DNA of 64,000 nt from Legionella londiniensis (GTDB lineage: Bacteria > Pseudomonadota > Gammaproteobacteria > Legionellales > Legionellaceae): assembly GCF_001467825.1 (NCBI RefSeq), contig NZ_LNYK01000007.1, positions 8,020 to 72,019 of the forward strand, read 5' to 3'. The first letter of the stretch is position 1. Every line of letters starts with the position of its first letter. Shown here in pieces: positions 43,277 through 51,807 of this stretch. A program made the translations under genes and the position numbers. The notes below the pieces were generated by a model that made no database searches, was not told the origin of the DNA, and worked only from the letters and a program-made list of their open reading frames with translations.

Positions 43277-44745
43277 GAGCAGCGTTCATTTCAGTGGGCA
43301 ACAAACATGGTTTGATAGAAGTGGCAAATGCATTGGTTCAATATGGCATAAAATTGCTTGGCTCAAAAGGCACGGCAGATTTCTTGGCTGCACATGGTTT
43401 TTCAATATTGTCGACAGAGGACTATATTCAGATGCCGCCAATGTTGGAGGGGCGAGTGAAAACCTTGCATCCAGGTATTTTTGGCGGGATCCTGGCGGAC
43501 AGGAATAATCCCAAGCATATGAACGAGCTAAGACAGTGGAATGTATATCCGATTGATTTTGTAATTGTTGACCTGTATCCATTTTCATCCAATCAAGATA
43601 TTGAGCATATTGATATTGGCGGTGTGGCATTAATAAGAGCTGCAGCAAAAAATCATGCTTACTGCACAGCAATTAGTGATAGAAATGATTATGTCAAGTT
43701 GATTGATGAATTGCAGGAACAGAAAGGAGAGACCAGGCTTTTATTTCGCCAAAAAATGGCTGCCTCTGCATTTGATAAAAGCTCGCGCTATGATGCAGAA
43801 ATTAAAGCCTGGTGCAGCCAGGAAGAAATGCGCCCCTTACCGCTGCAAAAAACAGTTCCGTTATCTTATGGGGAAAATCCTCATCAGCAGGCCGATTTTT
43901 ATAATCTTGCAGGAGAAGCGCCAAATTTCACTTTATTGCAGGGCAGGCCGCTCACATACAATAATTTATTAGATTTGGATGCGGGTATACGCTTGATTTC
44001 AGAATTTGATGAGACTGCTGCAGCCGTTATCAAGCATGCAAATCCCTGTGGTGTGGCGCTCGGCATTTCCAGTATGGAGGCGGTTGCCGGTGCATTTCAC
44101 GCGGATGAGAAAAGTGCATTTGGTGGAATTGTGGCGTTGAACCGGACACTTGATGAAGAAACTGCCGTATTTTTAAAACCCTATTTTATTGAGATGGTTG
44201 CAGCGCCCGACTATACCAGGGAGGCTTTTGCAATCCTCAGTCAAAAACCAAAATGCCGCGTCGTGAGGTTCATAAAAGACCAGCCAACGTTTGAATTGCG
44301 TACGGCATTAAATGGATTTTTATTGCAAACGACAGATAAAAAAGAGCTGGTACTTCATGAAATGGCCATTCCAACTTTGAAGCAACCAGACGAACAGTTA
44401 TATGCCGATCTGCAGTTTGCGTTTAAGGTAGTTCGTCATATGAAATCCAATGCCATTGTCATTGCAAAAAATGGAGTCACAAAGGCAATGGGTGTGGGAC
44501 AAGCCAATCGAGTGGATGCCGTCACGCAGGCGCTTTATCGCGCCGGAACACTTGATTTGCAAAATGCCGTACTTGCATCGGATGGTTTTTTCCCCTTTGC
44601 GGACAGCATTAGGTTGATAGCGAAGACGCCGATCAAAACCATTATTCAGCCTGGGGGCTCGCGCATGGATAGGGCGGTGATTGAAGCATGCAATGATGCG
44701 CAAATCAGTATGGTTATGACTGGCGTCAGAGCATTCAGACATTGA
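43273..44745 (+). CDS. purH: PurH-type AICAR transformylase / IMP cyclohydrolase, in the histidine operon
   Basis: 490 residues against about 525-530 for E. coli PurH. Converts AICAR through FAICAR to IMP. The cyclohydrolase domain keeps key residues: EGRVKTLHPGIFGGIL, DLYPF, HIDIGG and RAAAKNH; SVGNKHGLIEVA and GSKGTAD diverge from the usual phosphate loop. The transformylase domain has LSYGENPHQQA, YNNLLDLDAG, VIKHANPCGVALG (Lys, His), SAFGGIVALNR, KSNAIVIAKN, ASDGFFPFADSI and IQPGGSRMD. It overlaps hisIE by four bases, so it is translated with the pathway that produces AICAR. Confidence 0.95.
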   Translation: MRAAFISVGNKHGLIEVANALVQYGIKLLGSKGTADFLAAHGFSILSTEDYIQMPPMLEGRVKTLHPGIFGGILADRNNPKHMNELRQWNVYPIDFVIVDLYPFSSNQDIEHIDIGGVALIRAAAKNHAYCTAISDRNDYVKLIDELQEQKGETRLLFRQKMAASAFDKSSRYDAEIKAWCSQEEMRPLPLQKTVPLSYGENPHQQADFYNLAGEAPNFTLLQGRPLTYNNLLDLDAGIRLISEFDETAAAVIKHANPCGVALGISSMEAVAGAFHADEKSAFGGIVALNRTLDEETAVFLKPYFIEMVAAPDYTREAFAILSQKPKCRVVRFIKDQPTFELRTALNGFLLQTTDKKELVLHEMAIPTLKQPDEQLYADLQFAFKVVRHMKSNAIVIAKNGVTKAMGVGQANRVDAVTQALYRAGTLDLQNAVLASDGFFPFADSIRLIAKTPIKTIIQPGGSRMDRAVIEACNDAQISMVMTGVRAFRH

Positions 44746-44779
44746 ACAGAGGCATTATATCAACATAATATGTAAAAGT

Positions 44780-45559
44780 TTAACAAAGATAAGTGATAGC
44801 AAGCAGTATGCTATGGGTGTATATATTCGACAGCCGCGGGCCGCTTCCCGTCCACATGGAAGACGCAGCATCCCCGAGATCGCTTTTGCCCCAGGCGGTA
44901 AATTCATAGCCCAATCCAACGTTCCAGTTGGGGTTGATCATTTTTTGTGCCCCAGCCCCCAGGGCATAAGTAAAGACAAAAGAGTTGGTGTTGTCTTCGA
45001 ACCATAGGGGAGCCAGCTCAGTATCAACCTGGGGTATGGTATGATACCCATGTACATGATTAAAACCTGCCCCAATTAATCCTGTGATATACGGCTGGAC
45101 ATAAGCATAAGTCGCGGCAGTAATCAATTTTCCTCTGGCTCCGACCATGCCGTGGCTGACTTTGTATTCATAACGTGAACCGGTTGGAACGCCGTTAGAT
45201 GCAATCTTGCCCTGTAAATCCACTTCACCTGCCCCGCCGAAGGCTATGCCAAGCTGGGTTAGAAGATATTCGTTAAATGGCCACTGCAATGCTAAAAAGA
45301 CTTCTCCTGTTCCCAAGGTACTGTTTTTCTCATCAGCTTGATAGGTATTTCGAACTGAAATCTGCCTTTGTTCAGGCGTGTTCTCAGTTTTTACCAGGTA
45401 GAGATTTTGAGTTTTACCGGCGCTGGTAAAAGCAACTCCTCCGCTGACTGAAATGACTTTAGTATAATTGCTTGCCGTCATCCAGTCTTCATATGCAAGC
45501 GCATATGAGCAGTTTACAAACAAAGCTACTGCTCCAAAAATCCTTTTATAAGAAGCCAT
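44780..45559 (-). CDS. Opacity-like outer-membrane beta-barrel protein
   Basis: 259 residues. The signal peptide (MASYKRIFGAVALFVNCSYALA) is followed by alternating beta-strand text: VISVSGGVAFTSAGK, EVFLALQWPF, TYAYVQPYITGLIGAGFNHVHGYHT, FVFTYALGAGAQKMINPNWNVGLGYEFTAWG. The terminal strand is HSILLAITYLC. Proteins of this type are abundant in Legionella outer membranes. The specific role is unknown. It lies in the opposite orientation right after the histidine operon. Confidence 0.87.
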   Translation of the reverse strand: MASYKRIFGAVALFVNCSYALAYEDWMTASNYTKVISVSGGVAFTSAGKTQNLYLVKTENTPEQRQISVRNTYQADEKNSTLGTGEVFLALQWPFNEYLLTQLGIAFGGAGEVDLQGKIASNGVPTGSRYEYKVSHGMVGARGKLITAATYAYVQPYITGLIGAGFNHVHGYHTIPQVDTELAPLWFEDNTNSFVFTYALGAGAQKMINPNWNVGLGYEFTAWGKSDLGDAASSMWTGSGPRLSNIYTHSILLAITYLC

Positions 45560-45642
45560 ATATTCTTCAGAGATTTAAAACCTATACTTTAACATTTTTT
45601 CTTATCAGATGGTCAATAAGAATCTTTAAAAATAATTTGAAT

Positions 45643-45990
45643 CTATTCTTTATCAAATAGTTCCATCACTTTCTCGGGAGGGCGGCCAATGATTGCTTTC
45701 CCTTTATAGGCCACGATAGGCCGTTGCAATAACTTGGGCTCTTTTGATATTTCTTTTAAAATACGATCCTTATCATCAAGCGATAACCCAAGCTCTTTAA
45801 ACTCGGGCTCATTGACCCGAACAAACTCTTGTAGCAAAAAATGCTCGCTTAGAGTCTTCAAAGTCTCAATATCAGGGGGAGATTTAAGATATTCGACAAT
45901 AACAGGCTCTATTCCATGTTGTCTTAGAATGTCCAGCGCCTGTCTTGATTTAGAGCATCTTGGGTTATGATAAATAATCGGTGTTTCCAT
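45643..45990 (-). CDS. arsC: ArsC-family reductase-like protein
   Basis: 115 residues of thioredoxin-like fold. IIYHNPRCSKSRQALDIL contains the catalytic Cys of glutaredoxin-dependent arsenate reductase, and RPIVAYKGKAIIGRPPEKVMEL has the conserved Arg. No arsB or arsR gene is adjacent, so arsenic resistance is not certain; YfgD-type members of this family also exist. Confidence 0.92.
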   Translation of the reverse strand: METPIIYHNPRCSKSRQALDILRQHGIEPVIVEYLKSPPDIETLKTLSEHFLLQEFVRVNEPEFKELGLSLDDKDRILKEISKEPKLLQRPIVAYKGKAIIGRPPEKVMELFDKE

Positions 45991-46051
45991 GGGCCTGCTT
46001 GTTGTTTGACTGGTCTAAAAAACATAGCGTAACTCAACAAAGCTCAAGATT

Positions 46052-46909
46052 CTACTGTGTTCTTCTCCGAATGAAATCTCCCAACCCCTGGGAATTTGCT
46101 ATTAACTCATAATATGCTTGATAGTCCTCATATACTTTAAGGCATATTTTTTTGTGAGCGGCATTGCTGATTTCAGAAAAGGCAGGTTGTCCGTGACTAT
46201 CCATTGCGTATCCTGCAGAAGCGTGAAAGCCGCGGCTGAGAAGGGCTTCATGATGCCAATGGTAAATGGCGTTTTTCTTTTTCGTTTCATGCCATATTTC
46301 ACCTGTAAAATCTTCTCCCAAACACTCCCAGTGCAGGCTGTTTTCATAAAAAGGGATATCAAGATACGCGCATAAGTTGCCGACAGCAGGGGCAGTATCT
46401 TGAATGAGTTTTTCCGCATGAATCACATAGGGCTTGTTATAAGCATGGGTTTGTATCAATTTAAAGCTGTTATATAAGGCGCGGTAACCCGTTAGCCTTG
46501 CCAAATGGGGCATCATAAAATCCAGGTGCTCGGGGGGAATTTTTTTGTAATAGGACAGTATGCAATGATGGGGGTTACGTAATAAAAAAATAAAATAAAT
46601 CTGTTTATCCTCTAAGAGCGGGGTTTCATTGTTGATGAATGCTTCAAAGGCAAAACTCATTTCCTTAATGAAAACATTTCCAAGCAGTAATGAACTGTAT
46701 AATTTTTCTGTAATATCATGATAAGCGCTCCATTTTTTTGATTGATAGTAATCCTTGGAATCTGGAAAATGGATTGTGTTATAAAGAACAGTAGCCGGCT
46801 CATTAAATATTTTAAAATCCCCGCGGGCGTCGATCATTCGTAAAAAGGCGGTCGATAATGAACGGGGAGGAGCAATTAGAAAAACCATCTTATTTTTTTG
46901 ATGACTCAT
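46052..46909 (-). CDS. Sulfotransferase-like protein
   Basis: 285 residues from ATG 46909 (MSHQKNKM); ATG 46924 is an alternative start. VFLIAPPRSLSTAFLRMIDARGDF has the PAPS 5'-phosphosulfate loop (P-R-S-x-S-T), and FIFLLRNPHHCILSYYKK has the 3'-phosphate-binding Arg and Ser. The acceptor is unknown. It stands alone and converges on no other gene of sulfur metabolism in this window. Confidence 0.82.
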   Translation of the reverse strand: MSHQKNKMVFLIAPPRSLSTAFLRMIDARGDFKIFNEPATVLYNTIHFPDSKDYYQSKKWSAYHDITEKLYSSLLLGNVFIKEMSFAFEAFINNETPLLEDKQIYFIFLLRNPHHCILSYYKKIPPEHLDFMMPHLARLTGYRALYNSFKLIQTHAYNKPYVIHAEKLIQDTAPAVGNLCAYLDIPFYENSLHWECLGEDFTGEIWHETKKKNAIYHWHHEALLSRGFHASAGYAMDSHGQPAFSEISNAAHKKICLKVYEDYQAYYELIANSQGLGDFIRRRTQ

Positions 46910-47147
46910 TGATAGCAATCCCATGTTTTAACAAGTCTTTAATAGATAACCCAATTTCCGCGCAACATTTTAGCAAGAAGGCTTCATTTTTCGTATCATT
47001 TCTTCCCGCCCAGCGCTTTTGAAAGTAATGAGGCAAGCCGAATTGAAAAGACAGGGCAAAACATGCGCGATATGACAATTAACCTTTTCCAAGCTACAAT
47101 CGAGGTTAAGAATCAAAATGGATAAAACAGTACTTAAGGGATTAACG

Positions 47148-48089
47148 ATGAAAGGATTTCGTAACATCTTATATGTCAGCAATGGAATCGGCGAGGAAGA
47201 TGAAGCTGTTAAACGGGCTTTAAAACTTGCGAGTGATAATCATGCAAAACTGAGTGTATTCATCGCATGCCCTCCTTTTCCAGATTATTTGCAGGAATAT
47301 CAAAAAACTTATGAAGACTCGCTTATTGCCCAAATGGATAAAGCCATTTGTTCAGCTCGTGAAGCCCTAACAATCAGCCAGGAGAAAATACCGGTAAAAA
47401 TTGATTTGGAATGCGTGCGCGCCCCGGCTATTCATATCATCCGCCATGTATTGCAAAACTCGCATGATTTGTTGATCAAAGATGCCGAACATTCGACCGG
47501 CTTAAAAGGATTTAAAGCTTTGGATATGGAATTGCTGCGAAAATGCCCATGTGCACTATTTTTGAGCAAGCCCTTTAAGCATGGCCAAGCAAATGCGCGC
47601 GTAGCCGTTGCTGTCGACCCTAATGATGAAGAATCTGAAGGAAAGAATCTCTCACTCAATCTTTTAGAAATATCTCATTCACTGGCTAAGCATTTCTCAG
47701 GCAATCTCGATATTATATCCTGCTGGCACTTTCCCTTCGAAGATTATCTTCGTGACAATATTTGGGTGAAAGTCCCTGAACATGAACTTAAGAAAATGAT
47801 TCATGAAGAAAAGGAACGTACCATGAGTCAATTAAAGGCGCTGATGAAGGAAGTTAATGTCAGTGGGGAAAAGCATCAAATTCATCTTTTAAAGGGTAAG
47901 CCGGAAAAGCAAATCCCTGATTTTATTGATGAAAATAAAATCGATCTTTTGGTGATGGGAACGGTGGCGCGCACTGGAATCAAGGGATTTATTATTGGTA
48001 ATACTGCAGAAAATATTTTACAGGAACTTGATTGCTCCTTGCTTGCCTTAAAACCCCAGGGCTTTATATCGCCAGTTGCCCCTTATTAG
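47148..48089 (+). CDS. Tandem universal stress protein (UspE-like)
   Basis: 313 residues from ATG 47148, chosen because AAGGGA lies 8 bases upstream of it; ATG 47118 is less likely. Two Usp domains. The first (1-150, FRNILYVSNGIGEEDEAVKRALKLA) has a degenerate ATP loop. The second (about 155-305) has VAVAVDPND and LLVMGTVARTGIKGFIIGNTAENIL, a complete G-x2-G-x9-G(S/T/N) nucleotide-binding motif. It is likely to bind ATP. It lies 71 bases before a Kef-type antiporter, which may be functionally linked. Confidence 0.92.
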   Translation: MKGFRNILYVSNGIGEEDEAVKRALKLASDNHAKLSVFIACPPFPDYLQEYQKTYEDSLIAQMDKAICSAREALTISQEKIPVKIDLECVRAPAIHIIRHVLQNSHDLLIKDAEHSTGLKGFKALDMELLRKCPCALFLSKPFKHGQANARVAVAVDPNDEESEGKNLSLNLLEISHSLAKHFSGNLDIISCWHFPFEDYLRDNIWVKVPEHELKKMIHEEKERTMSQLKALMKEVNVSGEKHQIHLLKGKPEKQIPDFIDENKIDLLVMGTVARTGIKGFIIGNTAENILQELDCSLLALKPQGFISPVAPY

Positions 48090-48160
48090 GCGTATCCTAT
48101 TGATGCGGATTCTGCCGGTGCATGCATAAATATGATACTTTCATTTAACAAGAACACTCC

Positions 48161-49846
48161 ATGAACCTGACTGTGCTGGCTGCAACACCATTTTACGAGC
48201 TGTCGGCGCTTTTGCTGATAACGACTGTAATTGGTTTTTTCAGTCTGCTGCTACGCCAGCCGATGATTGTCAGCTTTATCCTGGCAGGAATTCTTGCAGG
48301 GCCTGATTTCCTCGCCATTGTTCAATCCTATGCCCACATAGAGTTGCTTGCAGAACTTGGTATCGCGGTGTTGCTTTTCCTGGTTGGCCTGAAACTTGAT
48401 ATTCAATTAATCAGAACATTAGGGCTTGTTTCATTGGCAACCGGCATTGGCCAGGTTGTGTTTACCGCCATTATTGGCTCATTCATTGCCATTGCATTGG
48501 GCATGGATTTGATCAATGCGCTTTATGTGGGCGTTGCCCTCACTTTTTCCAGCACGATCATCATTGTCAAATTGTTGTCTGATAAACGTGAGGTCGATTC
48601 TTTACACGGTAGGATTGCCATCGGTTTTTTGATAGTGCAGGACATTCTTGTTGTATTGGCGATGATTGTCCTTTCAGGTTTCGGGTTAGGGATTGAGAAT
48701 ACCGAGCATTTGGGGTTATACATCAACCTGGCTTTGATGATGCTGTATGCTTTGGCTGTATTGGTTTTTCTTTGGTTATTCATTAGATATTTGGCCACGC
48801 CTTTGGTCAACAGTATTGCCCATTCTCATGAACTATTGATCATTTTTGCAATTGGCTGGGCGACCCTGTTAGCCAGTTTGGGTGATTATTTGGGATTCAG
48901 TAAGGAACTCGGGGGTTTGCTTGCCGGCATATCTCTGGCTTCAACGCCTTTTAGAGATGCCATTGCTGCCCGACTTTCGTCCGTGCGGGATTTTTTGCTG
49001 CTGTTTTTTTTCATTTCATTGGGCGCACAACTTGATTTAAACCAGCTTGAGAACCAGGTTTGGCCTGGGATTGTTTTTTCACTATTTGTTTTGATAGGTA
49101 ACCCCTTAATTGTGTTAATCATTACAGGCTATATAGGTTATCGCAAGCGGACGGGATTCCTTGCGGGGCTTACTGTCGCCCAGATCAGCGAATTTTCCTT
49201 AATCTTTATGGCTATGGGCGTGAAGCTTGGCCATGCGAACCTTGATTCGCTTGGGTTGGTGACTCTTGTGGGTTTAATAACTATTGCGGTTTCGGTGTAT
49301 ATGATCACGTATTCGCATACATTATATCGATGGCTGGAGCCTTTTTTGAGCCCGTTTGAACGGCGATTCCCCTATCGCGAAGAAGAAGGCGCGGAGAAAA
49401 AAATAATACAAAATACATTTGATATTATTATATTTGGCTTGGGCCGATATGGCCAGGCAATTGCGGAACGCTTAATCCAAAATGACTTTAAAGTCCTGGC
49501 AGTGGATTTTAATCCCGAGGTGGTGAGCGAATGGCGGAAGAACGGTAAATATGCTTTATACGGGGATGCTACCGATATTGAATTTTTTGCTGCCCTCCCG
49601 TTGCAAAATGTTCAATGGGTGGTTTGCGCGATACCGCAACAGCCAACGGGTTTGACTCATGAAGATCCGCGGATTTTACTCATCGACGGGCTTATAACGC
49701 ATCACTATAAAGGGAAAATCGCCGTCTCTGCTCAATATGCCAGTCAAGTTGTGCCATTGCAGAAAAAAGGAGCGGATCTTGTCTTTTTGCCATTTAGTGA
49801 TGCAGCGGCTCGAGCTGTGGAAAGAATGATGAGTTTTAACGGATAA
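48161..49846 (+). CDS. Kef/YbaL-type monovalent cation:proton antiporter with RCK domain
   Basis: 561 residues. About 12 membrane segments (1-385) of the CPA2 family with QPMIVSFILAGILAGPDFL, LLAELGIAVLLFLVGLKLD, FSSTIIIVKLLSDKREVDSLHGRIAIGFLIVQDILVVLAMIV (split across helices), and AQISEFSLIFMAMG. The C-terminal TrkA-N (RCK) domain begins FDIIIFGLGRYGQAIAERL and binds NAD(H), controlling the transporter. The RCK_C domain seems absent, so it is shorter than KefC. Confidence 0.95.
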   Translation: MNLTVLAATPFYELSALLLITTVIGFFSLLLRQPMIVSFILAGILAGPDFLAIVQSYAHIELLAELGIAVLLFLVGLKLDIQLIRTLGLVSLATGIGQVVFTAIIGSFIAIALGMDLINALYVGVALTFSSTIIIVKLLSDKREVDSLHGRIAIGFLIVQDILVVLAMIVLSGFGLGIENTEHLGLYINLALMMLYALAVLVFLWLFIRYLATPLVNSIAHSHELLIIFAIGWATLLASLGDYLGFSKELGGLLAGISLASTPFRDAIAARLSSVRDFLLLFFFISLGAQLDLNQLENQVWPGIVFSLFVLIGNPLIVLIITGYIGYRKRTGFLAGLTVAQISEFSLIFMAMGVKLGHANLDSLGLVTLVGLITIAVSVYMITYSHTLYRWLEPFLSPFERRFPYREEEGAEKKIIQNTFDIIIFGLGRYGQAIAERLIQNDFKVLAVDFNPEVVSEWRKNGKYALYGDATDIEFFAALPLQNVQWVVCAIPQQPTGLTHEDPRILLIDGLITHHYKGKIAVSAQYASQVVPLQKKGADLVFLPFSDAAARAVERMMSFNG

Positions 49847-49879
49847 AAAAACCAATTAACAGGCAGCTGCTAATTGGTT
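49844..49879 (-). terminator. Intrinsic terminator of the leftward coiled-coil gene
   Basis: On the complement, AACCAATTA (49871-49879) and TAATTGGTT (49850-49858) form a perfect 9-base stem with inner GCAGCTGC, followed by a run of Ts (49845-49849). It lies 36 bases after the stop of the small leftward gene. The stem may also serve the antiporter mRNA. Confidence 0.75.
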
Positions 49880-49914
49880 GGATAAAAGCGCGATAAACGA
49901 ATTCAGATAAACAC

Positions 49915-50271
49915 CTAAATATACATCATGCTCCGGATTTCTTCGAACCGTTCTTCGTCTTCTTTTTTGCTTTGTTCAGCAGCCTGCAACTCCATTTGTT
50001 CCAGTTCTTGCTGAATCTTTAATTTCATCACTTCAATCTCATTTCGAGCTTTTAATTCCCCTAAAATACCGGCCAATAAAATGTCAGTGGTACTCTCCAA
50101 TTTGATTTCCTGAAGGGGTTGTTGCTGCGTTTTTTGTTTTTTTGGCGGTTTTTCTGATAAGTGAGCTTCTTGCTTTTGATTAAAAAAAAGTGGTGAGCTT
50201 TGATTTGAATGAGAATTTTTTGTTTTATTTTTTTCCTTTTTTGGGTTCTCTATTTGATTATATTTAGGCAT
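49915..50271 (-). CDS. Unknown small coiled-coil protein
   Basis: 118 residues. A Lys/Asn/Gln-rich, disordered N-terminus (about 1-55) precedes a helical C-terminal half: TTDILLAGILGELKARNEIEVMKLKI and further heptads rich in Glu and Gln (EQMELQAAEQSKKEDEERF). No domain is recognised. Its own terminator supports a real gene. Base composition is AT-rich compared with neighbours. Function unknown; an effector or a small scaffold protein are possible. Confidence 0.62.
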   Translation of the reverse strand: MPKYNQIENPKKEKNKTKNSHSNQSSPLFFNQKQEAHLSEKPPKKQKTQQQPLQEIKLESTTDILLAGILGELKARNEIEVMKLKIQQELEQMELQAAEQSKKEDEERFEEIRSMMYI

Positions 50272-50355
50272 GATGAGCTCCTTTTCCTTGTGAGTCTCTT
50301 TCAGATTAATCCAAACAGCAAATTAAATGCAAATATTTATATTTTATTTTTTTGA

Positions 50356-50625
50356 AAAAATGGTTATGGGCGGGGTATCAAGGAATGCCTTGGAATATTT
50401 TTTGGCTTTGGATACTGCCTCTGTACTGAGTGGCACTGGGAGGTAAAACGAAAACTCGGCACTGAAGAGATATCTTGCTCCTACATCAAGTATTATGTCG
50501 ATCACTTAACCGGAATGAACTGGAACCCATTGCTGGTAACCGCTGTTACAGGAATCCTTGGCATTTCAGCGTTTTTAATCTCCTGCTGGCTAAATTTGCA
50601 AGACTGGAAGGCTGAAGTTAGATAA
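50356..50625 (+). pseudogene. 5'-truncated remnant of a membrane protein gene
   Basis: An open frame of 89 codons starts directly after a TGA and has no usable start codon in its first two thirds, but encodes convincing protein: GYGRGIKECLGIFFGFGYCL, TEEISCSYIKYYVDHLTGMN, then a hydrophobic segment LLVTAVTGILGISAFLISCWL, ending WKAEVR. It looks like the last part of a polytopic or tail-anchored protein that lost its 5' end. The parent family is not identified. Confidence 0.6.
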
Positions 50626-50733
50626 AATTTAATCATAAAAATCAAAAAAATTAGCCAATATGATGCACAAAAAAATACTCTATAAAAAATACAAGATTTA
50701 GGCGGGATTGAGGCAGTGAGGCAATTGGTTTGT

Positions 50734-50756
50734 ACCCTGGTCGCGTGAACCAGGGT
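50734..50756. repeat. Inverted repeat ACCCTGGT / ACCAGGGT
   Basis: Perfect 8-base arms with a 7-base loop, 16 bases beyond the stop of the leftward HAD gene. No T-run follows, so termination is uncertain. Confidence 0.45.
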
Positions 50757-50771
50757 GTCCTGAACAGCCGC

Positions 50772-51449
50772 TTACACAAATGTTAATGAATTGGTTGGAA
50801 GTTCATCTTGATTTTGCTGGGCATTTATCTCCTGAATAAAATCCATAGTATTCAAAATGCTCATGTTTTGGGTTAAGTGAATGGCATGAATGCCCGCTTC
50901 TTTAGCGCCTAATACGTGTTGTAATGTATCATCAATAAAAAGCGTTTCATGCGCCTTTATATTATTTTCTTTGAGCAATTTTAGAAAGGATTCTTTATGC
51001 GGTTTTCTCATGCCGAAAATATGTGAATAATACTCAGCATCAAAATAATCACTAAAATTTCTAATATTGCAATCTCGTTCGCTTATTCTAAATACTTCTT
51101 GCAAGTGAATTTCATTGGTATTGCTGAATAAAAAAGTTTTGTAGGATTGCCTCAAATCTTTTATCAGGCTTAAGCGCTCATGGGGTAAATCAAGCAGCAT
51201 GGCATTCCAAATGGCATCAAACATCTCATCGTTAAGTTCCAAATCCAAATCAGACCTTATTATTTCTCTAAATTGAGATGAAGTGATTTTTCCTGTTTCA
51301 TATAAATCCAAAATTTCGCTTTGCTTTTCTTGAGAATATATCTTATCAACTCGACCGTTGCTTAATTGATTCAATTGAACGATAGTTTTCTTATAATCAA
51401 TATTAAGAATGACGCCGCCCAAATCAAAAATAATATTTTTAATGGCCAT
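50772..51449 (-). CDS. HAD-family phosphatase (YihX-like)
   Basis: 225 residues. Haloacid dehalogenase fold: IIFDLGGVIL has the nucleophile position, FLFSNTNEIH motif II, MRKPHKESF motif III (Lys) and FIDDTLQHVLGAKEAGI motif IV. In motif I the second Asp of DxD is replaced (DLGG), as in the YihX and epoxide-hydrolase-N-like subfamily. It probably dephosphorylates a small sugar phosphate; substrate unknown. Confidence 0.9.
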   Translation of the reverse strand: MAIKNIIFDLGGVILNIDYKKTIVQLNQLSNGRVDKIYSQEKQSEILDLYETGKITSSQFREIIRSDLDLELNDEMFDAIWNAMLLDLPHERLSLIKDLRQSYKTFLFSNTNEIHLQEVFRISERDCNIRNFSDYFDAEYYSHIFGMRKPHKESFLKLLKENNIKAHETLFIDDTLQHVLGAKEAGIHAIHLTQNMSILNTMDFIQEINAQQNQDELPTNSLTFV

Positions 51450-51807
51450 AAAATTTCCTTATTAACAATGAGTTAAGCAATGCAAAAGAGGGGCTCTGTA
51501 TCTTGAACTGTAAAAATTAATTTTTGTAAGATAGCACCTACCAAAATTATGCTCAAGGTTAGCGGGATTCCGAACATGAAGTGCAGTCACGCCTCCCGGA
51601 ACAAGTTGTAATCCTGCTTCATTCAATTCCTGGATGGGGTTGGTGTATCTTTTTCACTCATAGTGATCTTCCATGTTTCATATATAATTACTATAGATTA
51701 GAAAATAAAACCTAGGCGCAATTTGTTTGGTTACGAATCGTGTTGCTATGAGCAGTGGTGATTGGGTTAAACTGTCGTAATGCGGTACTGCAATACAAAG
51801 AATATAG
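51450..51807. other. Divergent intergenic region
   Basis: 358 bases between the HAD gene and the PLP-enzyme gene. On the minus strand a frame without a start codon, about 51480-51650, encodes protein-like text (LNEAGLQLVPGGVTALHV), possibly a gene remnant. Otherwise nothing is recognised. Confidence 0.4.

Noticed and set aside
49850-49879. Terminator of the Kef antiporter gene
   Set aside because: On the plus strand the stem has no T-run after it; the T-run is on the minus strand, so it was assigned to the leftward gene.
51480-51650. Minus-strand frame between the HAD and PLP-enzyme genes as a gene
   Set aside because: It starts after a stop codon with no usable start codon and its second half reads into non-protein-like sequence.
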